A DNA stretch of 64,000 bases, from contig JADLBV010000070.1 in assembly GCA_020847545.1 (NCBI GenBank), positions 23,131 to 87,130 on the forward strand, read 5' to 3'. Below are positions 1-9,060 of the stretch, one piece after another. The notes beneath the pieces are model-generated. The model did not search any database. It saw only the letters and a list, made by a program, of their open reading frames with translations, and was not told where the DNA came from. Every line of letters starts with the position of its first letter. The first letter of the stretch is position 1. The position numbers and the translations under genes were made by a program. This stretch comes from Phycisphaerales bacterium (GTDB taxonomy: Bacteria; Planctomycetota; Phycisphaerae; Tepidisphaerales; Tepidisphaeraceae).

Positions 1-2
1 GG

Positions 3-359
3 TTGTTGCAGATCGCCAATTTGTCGCTGCCGATCAGCAGTCCGTTCACCGAGGCGACGACGCGCTACATGGTGCAGGGGCAGACGGTGACGTTTGAGAA
101 CATTTCGCTGCGTTCATCCAACATGGTGATGCAGGGAAACGGTTCGCTCGATTTCAATACCCGCAAGGTGGAGCTGGTCTTTACCACCGACAATCCCAAT
201 TGGCCACGGCTACCGTTCATTCAGGATTTGATCGAAGGGGCGCGCCACGAATTGCTGCAAATCCATGTGCGGGGGACCATTCAGGATCCCAAAGTCTCAG
301 CGACGGCCATGAACACCGTCACCACGACGGTGGATGAGGTTTTCCGCGAAGATCGATAG
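3..359 (+). CDS. AsmA-like C-terminal region, 5' truncated by window edge
   Basis: This is the last 118 codons of a gene whose start lies before the window; the TTG at position 3 is just where the frame opens. The sequence alternates short beta strands, with GNGSLDFNTRKVELVF near residues 45-60 and a closing region (LLQIHVRGTIQDPKVSA) that resembles the C-terminal repeat of AsmA/TamB-like envelope proteins. Such proteins are thought to span the periplasm and take part in lipid transport or outer-membrane assembly. It reads in the same direction as korA, but a 183-nt gap suggests a separate unit. With only the tail visible, the family call is moderate. Confidence 0.55.
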   Translation: MLQIANLSLPISSPFTEATTRYMVQGQTVTFENISLRSSNMVMQGNGSLDFNTRKVELVFTTDNPNWPRLPFIQDLIEGARHELLQIHVRGTIQDPKVSATAMNTVTTTVDEVFREDR

Positions 360-542
360 GAATCGGACCTGTCGGATGGCATTTGAAAATCCAAACGAAC
401 TGGACCGGGTGGGTTGGGGATCATACACTTATATGACCTCGCGATATGGTGACAGGGACGCACCGGGCGTATCGACGTTTTGTCGATTGAATCACCTTTC
501 AACAATTGCGGGCAGTGCGCTGCGGGCGCGGAAGATGGAGCC

Positions 543-2498
543 ATGAGTACCGTAATCGAATCGGCAGAGACGGATGGGGCGTCGGGTTCGCCCAAACCCA
601 GAAAAACCCTGCCGGCCGTGACGATCCGTTTTGCCGGGGATTCGGGCGATGGGATGCAGTTGGCGGGGACACAGTTCACAGATACATCGGCGCTGTTGGG
701 CAATGACATCAGCACGCTGCCGGATTTTCCGGCCGAGATTCGCGCCCCGGCCGGCACGCTGGCGGGGGTCAGCGGGTATCAGATTCATTTTTCCAGCAAT
801 GATATTTTCACCCCCGGCGATGAGGTTGATGCGCTGGTGGCGATGAACCCGGCCGCGCTGCGGACGAACCTGAAATCGGTCAAGATCGGCGGGATCGTCA
901 TTGTCAACGAGGATTCTTTCAGTGCGGTGGACCTGAAAAAAGCGCAATACACCGCCAATCCGCTGGAGGATGGGACGCTGGGGCGTTATCGGCTGGTGAA
1001 GGTTCCGATCGACAAGCTGAATGCGGCCGCGACGGCCGACACGGGGCTGGGGGCCAAGGACACGGATCGTTGCAAAAACATGTTCGCGCTGGGGCTGGTT
1101 TATTGGCTGTACGGCCGGCCGCTGGATGCGACGTTGGGGTACATCAACAAGAAATTCGCCAAAAAGCCGCAGGTGGCGAGTGCCAACACCAAGGCGTTGC
1201 AGGCCGGTTACAACTTCGGCATCACCACGGAGCTGTTTCAGGAGCATTACGAGGTTCCCAAGGCCAAGCTCGCCTCGGGGCTGTATCGCAAGATCACCGG
1301 CAATGAAGCGGTGGCACTGGGGATGGTGGCGGCGGCCCACTTGTCGGGCAAGGAATTGATCTATTGCAGCTATCCGATCACGCCGGCCAGCGACATTCTG
1401 CACGAATTGTCGGCACGGAAAAATTTCGGTGTGATGACGTTTCAAGCGGAAGATGAAATCGCCGCGATGGGGGCGGCCATCGGCGTGGCGTTCGGCGGAT
1501 CATTGGCGGCGACCGGCACCAGCGGGCCGGGGTTGGCGCTCAAAGGGGAGGCGATCGGACTGGCGGTGATGACCGAACTGCCGGTGGTGATTGTCAATGT
1601 GCAGCGGGGCGGACCTTCAACCGGATTGCCCACCAAGACCGAACAGGCCGATTTATTGCAGGCGATGTTTGGCCGCAACGGTGAGTGCCCGGTGCCGATC
1701 CTGGCGGCGACTTCGGCATCGGATTGTTTTTCGGCGCTGATCGAGGCGTTCACCATCGCGACCAAGTACATGACGCCGGTGCTGTTTTTGAGCGATGGGT
1801 ATATCGCCAATGGCGCGGAGCCGTGGCTGGTTCCGGATGTGGACGAATTGCCAAAGATTGTGATTCATCACCCCACCGCCGCCAATGATGAGGGTGGGTT
1901 CATGCCCTATAAGCGCAATGAGGATGGGGCGCGCCCCTGGGCGCTGCCGGGGACGCCGGGGCTGGAACATCGCATCGGCGGGCTGGAGAAACAGGATGTC
2001 ACCGGCAACGTCAGTTATGACCCGGCCAATCATGAACACATGATCCATCTGCGGGCGCAGAAAGTGGCCGAGATCAAGCCGGCGGGGTCGGCGTATCTGT
2101 GGAACGGCCCGCAAAGCGGGGATGTGCTGCTGGTGGGCTGGGGGAGCACCTATGGCGCGATCCGGGCGGCGGTGCAACAGTTGACCGAGGAGGGAGTGTC
2201 GGTGGCATCGTGCCAGATCCGCTATCTCAATCCGCTGCCCGAACAGCTTGGTGAGATGATGAAACGGTTCAAGCATGTGCTGGCACCGGAGATGAATCTG
2301 GGGCAATTGCGAATGCTGCTGCGGGCGAAATTCCTGATTGACGTACAGGGATTGAACAAAGTCCGCGGCCAGCCGTTTACGATCTCAGAAATTACCCGCG
2401 GCGTGCATGCGCTGCTGAGGGGCAATCTGAATGGGCATATGGTTTCCGTCAATGATGGGCCGGCGCCGCAGATTGAAGCGATCAATGATGAAGGATAG
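543..2498 (+). CDS. korA: 2-oxoglutarate:ferredoxin oxidoreductase, fused gamma-alpha subunit
   Basis: Together with the next gene this makes the 2-oxoacid:ferredoxin oxidoreductase that converts 2-oxoglutarate and CoA to succinyl-CoA while reducing ferredoxin, in the cytoplasm. Residues 25-215 form the gamma (POR catalytic) domain, with [12 protein letters not shown] at 31-42 and [11 protein letters not shown] at 61-71. The alpha domain starts near 250 and shows [12 protein letters not shown] at 275-286 and [15 protein letters not shown] at 357-371. A gamma-alpha fusion of about 650 residues is normal for KorA. The frame is open back to 480, but ATG 543 is preferred because GGAAG sits about 7 nt upstream and the earlier residues do not look conserved. 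Substrate assignment to 2-oxoglutarate rather than another 2-oxoacid rests on family resemblance. Confidence 0.88.
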   Translation: MSTVIESAETDGASGSPKPRKTLPAVTIRFAGDSGDGMQLAGTQFTDTSALLGNDISTLPDFPAEIRAPAGTLAGVSGYQIHFSSNDIFTPGDEVDALVAMNPAALRTNLKSVKIGGIVIVNEDSFSAVDLKKAQYTANPLEDGTLGRYRLVKVPIDKLNAAATADTGLGAKDTDRCKNMFALGLVYWLYGRPLDATLGYINKKFAKKPQVASANTKALQAGYNFGITTELFQEHYEVPKAKLASGLYRKITGNEAVALGMVAAAHLSGKELIYCSYPITPASDILHELSARKNFGVMTFQAEDEIAAMGAAIGVAFGGSLAATGTSGPGLALKGEAIGLAVMTELPVVIVNVQRGGPSTGLPTKTEQADLLQAMFGRNGECPVPILAATSASDCFSALIEAFTIATKYMTPVLFLSDGYIANGAEPWLVPDVDELPKIVIHHPTAANDEGGFMPYKRNEDGARPWALPGTPGLEHRIGGLEKQDVTGNVSYDPANHEHMIHLRAQKVAEIKPAGSAYLWNGPQSGDVLLVGWGSTYGAIRAAVQQLTEEGVSVASCQIRYLNPLPEQLGEMMKRFKHVLAPEMNLGQLRMLLRAKFLIDVQGLNKVRGQPFTISEITRGVHALLRGNLNGHMVSVNDGPAPQIEAINDEG

Positions 2499-2544
2499 AG
2501 GACAATGGTTCTCGAACAATCATTTTGGGGATTGAGATTTGATT

Positions 2545-2663
2545 CCCTCATACCCTCCCTCGGTAATCCGGGGGAGGGCAGGGTGGGGGATTCGTTTTTC
2601 CCAGTGAAAGAAACCCCCTCCCCAACCCTCCCCCGGATTACCGGGAGAGGGAGTAAGAGGGGG
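2545..2663. repeat. Inverted pair of CCCTCC/GGAGGG palindromic units (element A)
   Basis: Two arms of about 45-50 nt face each other between korA and korB: 2545-2589 and 2614-2663. The second is a near reverse complement of the first. Each arm is itself palindromic (CCCTCC ... GGAGGG around a CGGTAATCCG core). A second copy with the arms in the opposite order lies at 6411-6519. The 214-nt korA-korB gap consists mostly of this element. It looks like a dispersed REP-type repeat; no coding role is evident. Confidence 0.8.
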
Positions 2664-2712
2664 TAAAAGTAAGAGTGAGTATGATGAGTTTGAGCAAGGT
2701 CAGGAATAACCC

Positions 2713-3765
2713 ATGAGTACAGCAACGCCATCGACCAATGTGTTAAAAGCCGCTGATTTTGCCAGCGATCAGGACCCTCGCTGGTGCCCGGGGTGTGGGG
2801 ATTACGCGATTTTGGCGCAGACCAAGAAGGTGCTGGCCAAGATCGGGGCGGATCGGTCCAAGACCGTCTTTATCTCCGGCATTGGTTGCTCGAGCCGGTT
2901 TCCGTCTTACATGAACACCTACGGGTTTCACTCGATTCATGGCCGCGCGCCCACGCTGGTGACGGGATTAAAACTGGCACAGCCGGAACTAAATGTGTGG
3001 ATGGTGACCGGAGATGGCGATGCCCTCTCCATCGGCGGCAATCATCTGATTCACATGATCCGCCGGAATGTGGATGTGAAAATTCTGCTGTTTAACAACC
3101 GCATTTATGGCCTGACCAAGGGGCAATATTCACCCACCAGCGAGCATGGGAAAAAGACCAAATCGACGCCGATGGGTTCGCCGGACATGCCGGTTCGGCC
3201 GATCAGCATCGCCATCGCGGCCGAGGCGAGTTTTGCGGCTCGGGCGGTCGATATCGATGTCAAGCATCTGGAATATGTGCTGGAACGCGCGGCCAAACAC
3301 AAAGGTTCGGCGTTTGTGGAGATTTATCAGAACTGCAACATTTTTAATGACGGGGCATTCGAGTACGCCACCGACAAGCTCACCAAGTCGGATACCACGC
3401 TTTATCTGGAGCATGGCAAGCCGCTGATTTTTGGCAAGGAGCTGGACAAGGGGATCCGCGTGCATGGGATGAACCCGGAAATTGTGCGCGTGAAGGGGAC
3501 CAATGATCCACAAGGGCCCTCGCTTTCCAGCTCGCCGGCCGACGATCTGCTGATTCACGATGAGAAGGCGGAGAATCCCAGTTTGGCCTTCATGCTCTCG
3601 CGGATGCGCCATCCGGATTTCCCGGAGCCGCTGGGGGTCTTCCGGGCCGTTGATCAGGAACGCTACGCCCAACTGGTGCGAAACCAGTCGGTCGATGCGG
3701 TTGAACGGCTCGGCAAGGGGGATTTGCAAACGCTGCTGCGCGGCAGTGAGACTTGGACGGTGTAA
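2713..3765 (+). CDS. korB: 2-oxoglutarate:ferredoxin oxidoreductase, beta subunit
   Basis: This is the thiamine-diphosphate-binding subunit, 350 residues, the usual length for KorB. It shows WCPGCGD at 24-30, the conserved stretch GIGCSSRFPSYMNTYGFHS around 56-74, and the TPP/Mg motif TGDGDALSIGGNH at 99-111. It follows korA on the same strand but is separated by 214 nt filled with an inverted repeat, unlike the tight spacing usual for this pair. That raises the possibility of differential expression or mRNA processing between the subunits. It converges with ftsY, leaving only 7 nt between the two stop codons. The C-terminal extension after residue 250 is typical of the longer KorB forms. Confidence 0.9.
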   Translation: MSTATPSTNVLKAADFASDQDPRWCPGCGDYAILAQTKKVLAKIGADRSKTVFISGIGCSSRFPSYMNTYGFHSIHGRAPTLVTGLKLAQPELNVWMVTGDGDALSIGGNHLIHMIRRNVDVKILLFNNRIYGLTKGQYSPTSEHGKKTKSTPMGSPDMPVRPISIAIAAEASFAARAVDIDVKHLEYVLERAAKHKGSAFVEIYQNCNIFNDGAFEYATDKLTKSDTTLYLEHGKPLIFGKELDKGIRVHGMNPEIVRVKGTNDPQGPSLSSSPADDLLIHDEKAENPSLAFMLSRMRHPDFPEPLGVFRAVDQERYAQLVRNQSVDAVERLGKGDLQTLLRGSETWTV

Positions 3766-3772
3766 TCAAGGA

Positions 3773-4723
3773 TCAGGCGGGGGAAGGATTGGCATTTTCG
3801 CCAAAGAGTGCCGCGACAAAACGGGGTGGGTCGAAGGTTTCGATGTCTTGGGGCGTTTCGCCCAGGCCGATGAATTTGACGGGGATGTTGAGCTGGTCGC
3901 GGATGGCCAGCACGACGCCACCCTTGGCGGTTCCATCCAACTTGGCCAGCACGATGCCGGTAATGCCAATGGATTGGGAAAACATTTTGGCTTGTTGAAT
4001 GGCGTTTTGGCCGGTGGTGGCATCCAGAACCAACAGCACTTCGTGGGGAGCGCCTTCGATGCGTTTGGCGACGACATCGCGGATTTTGGTCAATTCGCGC
4101 ATCAGGTGTTCCTGCGTGTGCAGTCGGCCGGCGGTGTCCACGATCAGAACGTCCATGCCGCGGGATTTGGCGGCCTCGCAGGCATCATAGGCGACGGCGG
4201 CGGGGTCCGAACCCATTTTGTGCTTGATGATCTCCACCCCCAGCCGCCCCGCCCAGATCGTCAGTTGATCGACGGCGGCGGCGCGGAATGTGTCTGATGC
4301 GCAGAGCATCACCTTCTTGTTCATCTGGTTTTTCAACAGCCACGCCAGCTTGGCGATGCTGGTGGTTTTGCCGGCGCCGTTGATCCCCGCCACCAGCAGG
4401 ACGGTGGGGCCAGATGGGGCGAAATGCAGCTCGCGGTCCTGATCGGGCCAGCCGGTCAGCAGCTCGTCACGGACGATGGATTGGGCTTCGGGGGCGTTGC
4501 GGATTTTTCCCAGCCGCCAGCGCTCGCGAATGGCATCGACGATCCGCTCGACGTTGTTCACCCCCATGTCCGCCAACAGGAACTTTTCCTCCAGTTCGGC
4601 GAGGAAATCCTCGTTGATCTGCCGGCCGGGGACGAAAAGGGTGCGGATGTCGGTATTGAGAACCTGCGCGGTTTTGCGGAGCGCGCCTTTAAGTTTGTCG
4701 AGGGTTTTGGAGAAAAATCGCAT
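3773..4723 (-). CDS. ftsY: Signal recognition particle receptor FtsY
   Basis: FtsY is the membrane-associated SRP receptor GTPase that docks ribosome-nascent-chain complexes at the Sec translocon. The 316-residue protein has an N-terminal helical N domain (about 1-95) and a G domain with P-loop GINGAGKTT at 113-121, a DTFRAAAVDQL motif at 144-154, DTAGR at 196-200 and AKLDGTAKGG near 270. The acidic A domain found in some FtsY proteins is nearly absent, which is common outside enterobacteria. P-loop sequence GINGAGKTT and overall length separate it from the Ffh paralogue, which has a C-terminal M domain. It follows nusB on the minus strand with a 7-nt gap, so the two probably share a transcript. 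Confidence 0.95.
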   Translation of the reverse strand: MRFFSKTLDKLKGALRKTAQVLNTDIRTLFVPGRQINEDFLAELEEKFLLADMGVNNVERIVDAIRERWRLGKIRNAPEAQSIVRDELLTGWPDQDRELHFAPSGPTVLLVAGINGAGKTTSIAKLAWLLKNQMNKKVMLCASDTFRAAAVDQLTIWAGRLGVEIIKHKMGSDPAAVAYDACEAAKSRGMDVLIVDTAGRLHTQEHLMRELTKIRDVVAKRIEGAPHEVLLVLDATTGQNAIQQAKMFSQSIGITGIVLAKLDGTAKGGVVLAIRDQLNIPVKFIGLGETPQDIETFDPPRFVAALFGENANPSPA

Positions 4724-4730
4724 GACGAAA

Positions 4731-5225
4731 TCAGTCCTGGAGTGCGGTTGGCTCGGTGGTTGATTGGTCCGACAACGCGGCCGGATCGATCAGGGCGCGG
4801 TGTTCCTTCAAAATCGTATCCATCACGCCGTTGACGAAAGAGGCGCTTTGTTCGGTCGAATAATCCTTGGCCAGTTCGATCGCCTCATCAACGACGACTT
4901 TGTGGGGGGTGGGTCGATGGGTCAATTCCCAGATCGCCAGTCGGAGAATGTTGCGGTCGACGCCCGGTTGTCGGCGTGGGGGCCATTGGGGGGCGATTCG
5001 TTCAACCCACTGGTCGGCCACCTGACGGGATTCCCATGCGGCCATGGCCATCTCCAGAGCCTTGTTGGCGATGGATTCGGTCTGTGCCACCTCCGTCACC
5101 AGCCGCCGTGCCCCTTCCTGATCGATGGATCCATGTGAATCCCAGAAAAAGAGCACCTGCATCGCCAGTTCGCGCATCCGGTGCTTGCGGAGTGTGCTCA
5201 AGGTGTGTGGACGGTCGGAAGACAT
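4731..5225 (-). CDS. nusB: Transcription antitermination factor NusB
   Basis: NusB binds boxA RNA with NusE/S10 and supports rRNA antitermination. The all-helical sequence begins with RKHRMRELAMQVLFFWDSHG and ends with FVNGVMDTILKE, both hallmarks of the family (the latter equals the usual FVNGVLD motif). ATG at 5225 is chosen because GGAGG precedes it closely, but the frame is open to an ATG at 5261, which would add 12 residues; the spacing of GGAGG to 5225 (2 nt) is short, so the start is uncertain. It is the first gene of a nusB-ftsY pair on the minus strand. The C-terminal tail after residue 145 is longer than in E. coli NusB and rich in S/T/P. Confidence 0.88.
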   Translation of the reverse strand: MSSDRPHTLSTLRKHRMRELAMQVLFFWDSHGSIDQEGARRLVTEVAQTESIANKALEMAMAAWESRQVADQWVERIAPQWPPRRQPGVDRNILRLAIWELTHRPTPHKVVVDEAIELAKDYSTEQSASFVNGVMDTILKEHRALIDPAALSDQSTTEPTALQD

Positions 5226-5282
5226 CGCCTCCAGTATAGGCACGATGTCGGCCGCGTCCATTTAGCGATTTTGAGGCTTGAA

Positions 5283-6356
5283 TTAATGGCCTGAACGGGA
5301 TTGCCGACGGGCGGCCTGGTCGGCCTGGCGCTGTTGTTCTTCAACCCGTTGCAAATCGTCGATAATCTTCTGTTGGGCCTGTTGCTGGTCTTGCTGCACC
5401 ACCGGCGTCAGGCAGCTTCGGGGGAGTGCCTGCAATAATTCCTGCGCTTTTTCCAGACTTTTGTCATCGGGCATGTGTTGGCCGACCTCAATGGCCCATC
5501 GCTTCAGTTCGGCGAATTGCTGGGGAGTCGCCACGTTGGGCTTTCGCCAGTTTCGGGCGGCCGGGGGGAGTTGGTTTGCCCGTTCGCGGGCGGCCGCCAC
5601 GCGGTCGCGCAGGGGTGGATGGTCGGAGAGGATTTCAGGTGTGGTATCCATCCCCTTGTCGATCAACCCTTGAAAGAAATCGGCAAAATGGGCCGGGTCC
5701 CAACCCGCGCGGACGTAAAAATCAAACCCCATCTGGTCGGCCTGGGCCTCATCCTTGCGGGTGTATCCCATGCCGATGAAATTCCCCACCAGCACGGCCG
5801 CACTGGCGAAGGCGGAGGCATATTCATCCCCATGTTTGTCCCCGCCGGCCGCGTAGCCGACCAGCCCCATCGCGGCGGCGCTGCCCAACACCAAGTACTG
5901 TCTGTTCATGGATTTATGGATGTGCCGACCATAAACGTGGCCATATTCGTGCGCCATCACGGCCGCCAACTCATCCTCAGTTTTGCACTGCTCGAAGAGC
6001 GCGGTGTAAATGTACATGTGCTCGCCGCCGGTTGTGAAGGCGTTGAGGGTTTTGCTGTTGACGAAATGGAATTGCATCTCCTTGGAATACATCCACTGGC
6101 TGTCCTCTTCGCGATGGGCGGAGGGGCCGTAGTTTTGGCGGTTCATCTCGCGGGCGGTGGCGATGATGCGCTCGCCGACGGCCTGTATGTAGCCGGCCAG
6201 ATGCGGATCGGTGATGACGGCCGGCTCAAGGCCGGAGTGCATCTGGTTGGCCTGATCGATCACGGCCGCATCGGTGGCACATCCGACACCGGCCATCGCG
6301 GCCGAACCCAGACAAACGATCATCACCAACCGATGCAACAGTGAGCGCAAAGCCAT
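5283..6356 (-). CDS. M48-family metalloprotease, predicted lipoprotein
   Basis: The 357-residue product starts with a signal peptide ending in a lipobox (AGVGC, Cys26), so it is probably anchored to a membrane facing the periplasm. The zinc motif HEYGH is at 136-140 and the downstream glutamate ligand lies in DEAQAD at 202-207, as in M48 peptidases. Related periplasmic members such as BepA and LoiP act in outer-membrane protein quality control. The C-terminal 60 residues are rich in Gln and Arg and form a likely coiled coil (QQDQQQAQQKIIDDLQRVEE). It stands upstream of nusB with a 57-nt gap. Substrate is unknown; the peptidase assignment is firm. Confidence 0.88.
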   Translation of the reverse strand: MALRSLLHRLVMIVCLGSAAMAGVGCATDAAVIDQANQMHSGLEPAVITDPHLAGYIQAVGERIIATAREMNRQNYGPSAHREEDSQWMYSKEMQFHFVNSKTLNAFTTGGEHMYIYTALFEQCKTEDELAAVMAHEYGHVYGRHIHKSMNRQYLVLGSAAAMGLVGYAAGGDKHGDEYASAFASAAVLVGNFIGMGYTRKDEAQADQMGFDFYVRAGWDPAHFADFFQGLIDKGMDTTPEILSDHPPLRDRVAAARERANQLPPAARNWRKPNVATPQQFAELKRWAIEVGQHMPDDKSLEKAQELLQALPRSCLTPVVQQDQQQAQQKIIDDLQRVEEQQRQADQAARRQSRSGH

Positions 6357-6410
6357 AAACGACAGTTTACAGTTTTGGCGCGCCCTACCGCAATGAATTT
6401 ATGCTGTAAA

Positions 6411-6519
6411 CCCCCTCCCCAACCCTCCCCCGGAAGTACCGGGGGAGGGAGTAAGAGGGTGGGATCGCATTTGGAATTTATTCCCTCCCTCGGTACTCCG
6501 GGGGAGGGCAGGGTGGGGG
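6411..6519. repeat. Inverted pair of CCCTCC/GGAGGG palindromic units (element B)
   Basis: Two arms, 6411-6463 and 6483-6519, are inverted copies of the same unit as element A at 2545-2663. Here the arm order is reversed: the GGGTGGGGG ends lie outside instead of inside. The central core of both arms reads GGTACT (on opposite strands), whereas both arms of element A read GGTAAT. It lies upstream of the M48 protease gene and downstream of the small HTH gene. It gives rise to spurious open frames in several phases. Confidence 0.8.
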
Positions 6520-6597
6520 TTGTGAGGAAAGAGAAAACCCTCTCTATTACTCTCACCTGAAATACTGAATGTGGAGATATTGTGATGCCAATCCGCC

Positions 6598-6963
6598 TCA
6601 GGCAACTCGGCGGGGAGGCGTTCTCAGGCGGGATGTTTCGTGGCGGCGATGGTGTACAAGCGTCAGGTCGGATGGTCCATCATCCTCAAGCGGTTCCTGC
6701 AATTCTTCCAGTTCTTCGGGTGACAAGAGATCGGCCGACTCGTTGACGGTTGATTCCGCCGGTTGCACCATCACATAAGTGGGTGGGCGATCTTCGGGAC
6801 GTTTTTTTGGGGGTGTGATGCCGGCATTGTGCGGGGCAACATTGACGAAGACAAATCCGTTTTCGGACCTGCTTGGGATACGGCCTTCCCGGATGCAGTC
6901 CATGATGTGCTGCACACTGACATTCCACAATTCGGCCGCGATCGCGGGCACCACCCAAGCCAT
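6598..6963 (-). CDS. Small protein with excisionase-like helix-turn-helix, function unknown
   Basis: The 121-residue product begins AWVVPAIAAELWNVSVQHIM followed by a short basic stretch and a beta hairpin (GRIPSRSENGFVFVNV). That pattern resembles the winged HTH of excisionase/MerR-like small DNA-binding proteins. The middle is proline-rich (TPPKKRPEDRPPTYV) and the C-terminus has an acidic run (SPEELEELQEPLEDDG). ATG 6963 is chosen over GTG 6969 because GGGAAGG is 5 nt upstream. It is divergent from the sugar-isomerase gene at 7099, so it might control that gene, but this is only positional inference. I do not recognise a named family. Confidence 0.5.
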   Translation of the reverse strand: MAWVVPAIAAELWNVSVQHIMDCIREGRIPSRSENGFVFVNVAPHNAGITPPKKRPEDRPPTYVMVQPAESTVNESADLLSPEELEELQEPLEDDGPSDLTLVHHRRHETSRLRTPPRRVA

Positions 6964-7098
6964 GTCCACCTTCCCAATTCGGCTATCGACTCATCGTCCG
7001 ACATGAGGGGGTTGCTTGAGACGATTTGTCGCACTGCGACATGGCGTCAGTTATGATACACCTCGACAAAATAACGCCCCATAAAAAGAGGAACCGTG

Positions 7099-8292
7099 AT
7101 GGAAAAAGAGCAACTCTTCGCCCTGCTGGATGATTTCAAAATTGAGACCCCAAGTTGGGGTTATGCCGACACCGGCACGCGATTTGGCAAGTTTTTGCAA
7201 CCGGCCGCCGCCGGCACGATTGATGAGAAGCTGGCGGATGCGGGGATAGTTCATCGATACACCGGCTGCTGCCCCACCGTGGCGGTCCATGTGCTGTGGG
7301 ATTTTTCGATGGGAGTGGACGCCACCGCCACCGCGAAAGTGGCCCAAAATCATGGCGTGCGCATCGGGGCGATCAATCCGAACCTGTTCCAGGACCAGGT
7401 GTACAAATTCGGCTCGGTTACCAGCCCGGATGAGCGCGCCCAGTCCCATGCCCATCGACATGTCACCGATTCGATCCACATCGCCAAGGCGGTGGGATCC
7501 AACGTGTTGAGCCTCTGGTTCGCCGATGGGACCAATTATCCGGGCCAGGATGACATCGTGACCCGCAAACAGCGGATGCACGGGGCGTTGCGCCAATGGC
7601 ACGACGCCATGCCACAAGACATGTTGATGATGGTGGAATACAAGCCCTTTGAGCCGGCCTTCTATCACACCGACATCGCCGATTGGGGAATGGCTTATAT
7701 CTTCGCCAAGGATGCCGGCCCCAACGCCAAGGTACTGGTGGACAGCGGCCACCATTATCAAGCCCAGAACATCGAACAGATCGTCGCGTGGCTGCTGGAT
7801 GAGCAGATGCTGGGCGGTTTTCATTTCAACGACCGCAAATACGCCGACGACGACCTGACACTGGGGAGCATCGACCCATACGCGGTCTTCCGCATCTTTC
7901 ACGAAATCCGTAACGCGGCCGAATGGCGCAACTGCGATGTCTCACAAATCGCCTACATGGTGGACCAGAGCCACAATCTCAAGCCCAAGATCGAGGCGAT
8001 GATCCAGACCGTCACCACAGCGCAGGAGATGTTCGCCAAGGCGTGCCTGGTGGACCGGGACAAACTGCGCGATGCGCAGGCTCGAATAGATGTCGTGGAT
8101 TCGGAAACTTGCCTGCGCAATGCGTTTTTTACGGATGTCAGGCCATTGCTGGGCGAATGGCGAAAACGTCACAACATTGATCCCGATCCATTGAAGGCCT
8201 ATCGAGCCAGTGGATACCAGCAACGAATCGCCAAGGAACGCGAAGCCGCCCGCGCGGCACGCGGCGGAAACGCCGGTTCCGCTTATGCCTGA
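7099..8292 (+). CDS. L-rhamnose isomerase-type sugar isomerase (RhaI-like)
   Basis: The 397-residue protein resembles the xylose-isomerase-like TIM-barrel L-rhamnose isomerases of the Pseudomonas stutzeri/RhaI type. Visible are PSWGYADTGTRFGKF near 16-30, HVLWDFSMG near 68-76, a metal-site run (LMMVEYKPFEPAFYHTD, about 178-194) and ALVDSG-like and GGFHFNDRKYADDD segments near 217 and 240. These enzymes interconvert aldoses and ketoses such as L-rhamnose and L-rhamnulose with a divalent metal. ATG 7099 follows an AGAGGA ribosome site; a GTG directly before it is less likely. No rhamnulokinase or aldolase gene is adjacent, so the physiological substrate is open. Confidence 0.75.
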   Translation: MEKEQLFALLDDFKIETPSWGYADTGTRFGKFLQPAAAGTIDEKLADAGIVHRYTGCCPTVAVHVLWDFSMGVDATATAKVAQNHGVRIGAINPNLFQDQVYKFGSVTSPDERAQSHAHRHVTDSIHIAKAVGSNVLSLWFADGTNYPGQDDIVTRKQRMHGALRQWHDAMPQDMLMMVEYKPFEPAFYHTDIADWGMAYIFAKDAGPNAKVLVDSGHHYQAQNIEQIVAWLLDEQMLGGFHFNDRKYADDDLTLGSIDPYAVFRIFHEIRNAAEWRNCDVSQIAYMVDQSHNLKPKIEAMIQTVTTAQEMFAKACLVDRDKLRDAQARIDVVDSETCLRNAFFTDVRPLLGEWRKRHNIDPDPLKAYRASGYQQRIAKEREAARAARGGNAGSAYA

Positions 8293-8343
8293 TAAGGCAT
8301 AAATGGCAACCCTCGAGCAACGCCCTGCAATGCCGTGGATCAA

Positions 8344-8688
8344 TCATGCCGGGCGATGAAAATGTACCAGAGTCGCCGGGCCGTCTTTTGGTTGAATTTC
8401 AAGCGTCCCTGAATTCCGATCCTGATCGGCTAGGCGAATGTGCCGGGGATGATCCACTGTGTGCGTAAAATTGCTCGACAGGGAATTCCCAGCACCCACG
8501 TCGATTGAACAAGGCCGAGAACCGGCCGGATCGAGGCTGATCCCACGCAAGGGCTGATCAGCCAAAATCCGCTCCGGCCCCGCTTCTTGGCTCAAAACTT
8601 CAATTGTGACAGGCCAGCCAAGATGCTCGTCGCTGAAACGATTGCAAAAATCGACCCATTGATCCTGTGGTACTTCGTGTGATTGCAT
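8344..8688 (-). CDS. DUF5335-family protein
   Basis: The 114-residue product has the layout I associate with DUF5335: a W-D-F-C-N-R-F-S-D-E-H-L-G-W start, VTIEVLSQEAG, a central LRGISLDPAG segment, then DHPRHIRLADQ and a closing beta-rich TLEIQPKDGPATLVHF. No function is known for this family. ATG 8688 is preferred to the frame opening at 8715 because AAAGGAG lies 6 nt upstream. It is convergent with the sugar isomerase gene and divergent from the toxin-antitoxin pair. Confidence 0.6.
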   Translation of the reverse strand: MQSHEVPQDQWVDFCNRFSDEHLGWPVTIEVLSQEAGPERILADQPLRGISLDPAGSRPCSIDVGAGNSLSSNFTHTVDHPRHIRLADQDRNSGTLEIQPKDGPATLVHFHRPA

Positions 8689-8844
8689 GATGAACTCCTT
8701 TGGCACGTACAGCAAGCAATCGGCGTGCCGCAGAGCTTTTTGGAGTGTTATGAAGGGGTAGAAAATGTAAGAATGTCATAGAAAACTATCGACTGAATCA
8801 CACCTGAATTGTAAACTGAGCAGGAACAAGCAAGAGGAGCTCGC

Positions 8845-9060
8845 ATGGGAAAGATTCAAGACCTTTATCGCACCAGCGTACGGCCCATGCTTCCGGCCGA
8901 ACGTCTGCAACTGGCTCGATTAATCCTCGACGATCTTGCCCCATCCGAACAGCCAGTGGATATCAGCGATCAATGGACCGACGATGATCTCGCCGATGCT
9001 GCGGCCGCATCCGCACGCCATGGCGTTCGTCAGGACAAAGACAACGGAGCCGGAAAATGA
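8845..9060 (+). CDS. Antitoxin of a type II toxin-antitoxin pair
   Basis: This 71-residue acidic protein begins with a helix-rich segment (LPAERLQLARLILDDLAPSE) and ends in a charged flexible tail, the usual design of a small antitoxin. Its stop overlaps the start of a MazF/PemK-type toxin by four bases (ATGA, 9057-9060), so the two are translationally coupled. The ribosome site GAGGAG is 5 nt before ATG. I do not see a clear AbrB or RHH DNA-binding fold, so the antitoxin call depends mainly on context. Confidence 0.65.
   Translation: MGKIQDLYRTSVRPMLPAERLQLARLILDDLAPSEQPVDISDQWTDDDLADAAAASARHGVRQDKDNGAGK

Noticed and set aside
492..1445. Long open frame on the minus strand opposite korA
   Set aside because: It mirrors the korA coding sequence; codon bias of a GC-rich genome keeps the opposite frame open. 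Arg/Gln-rich product with no family features.
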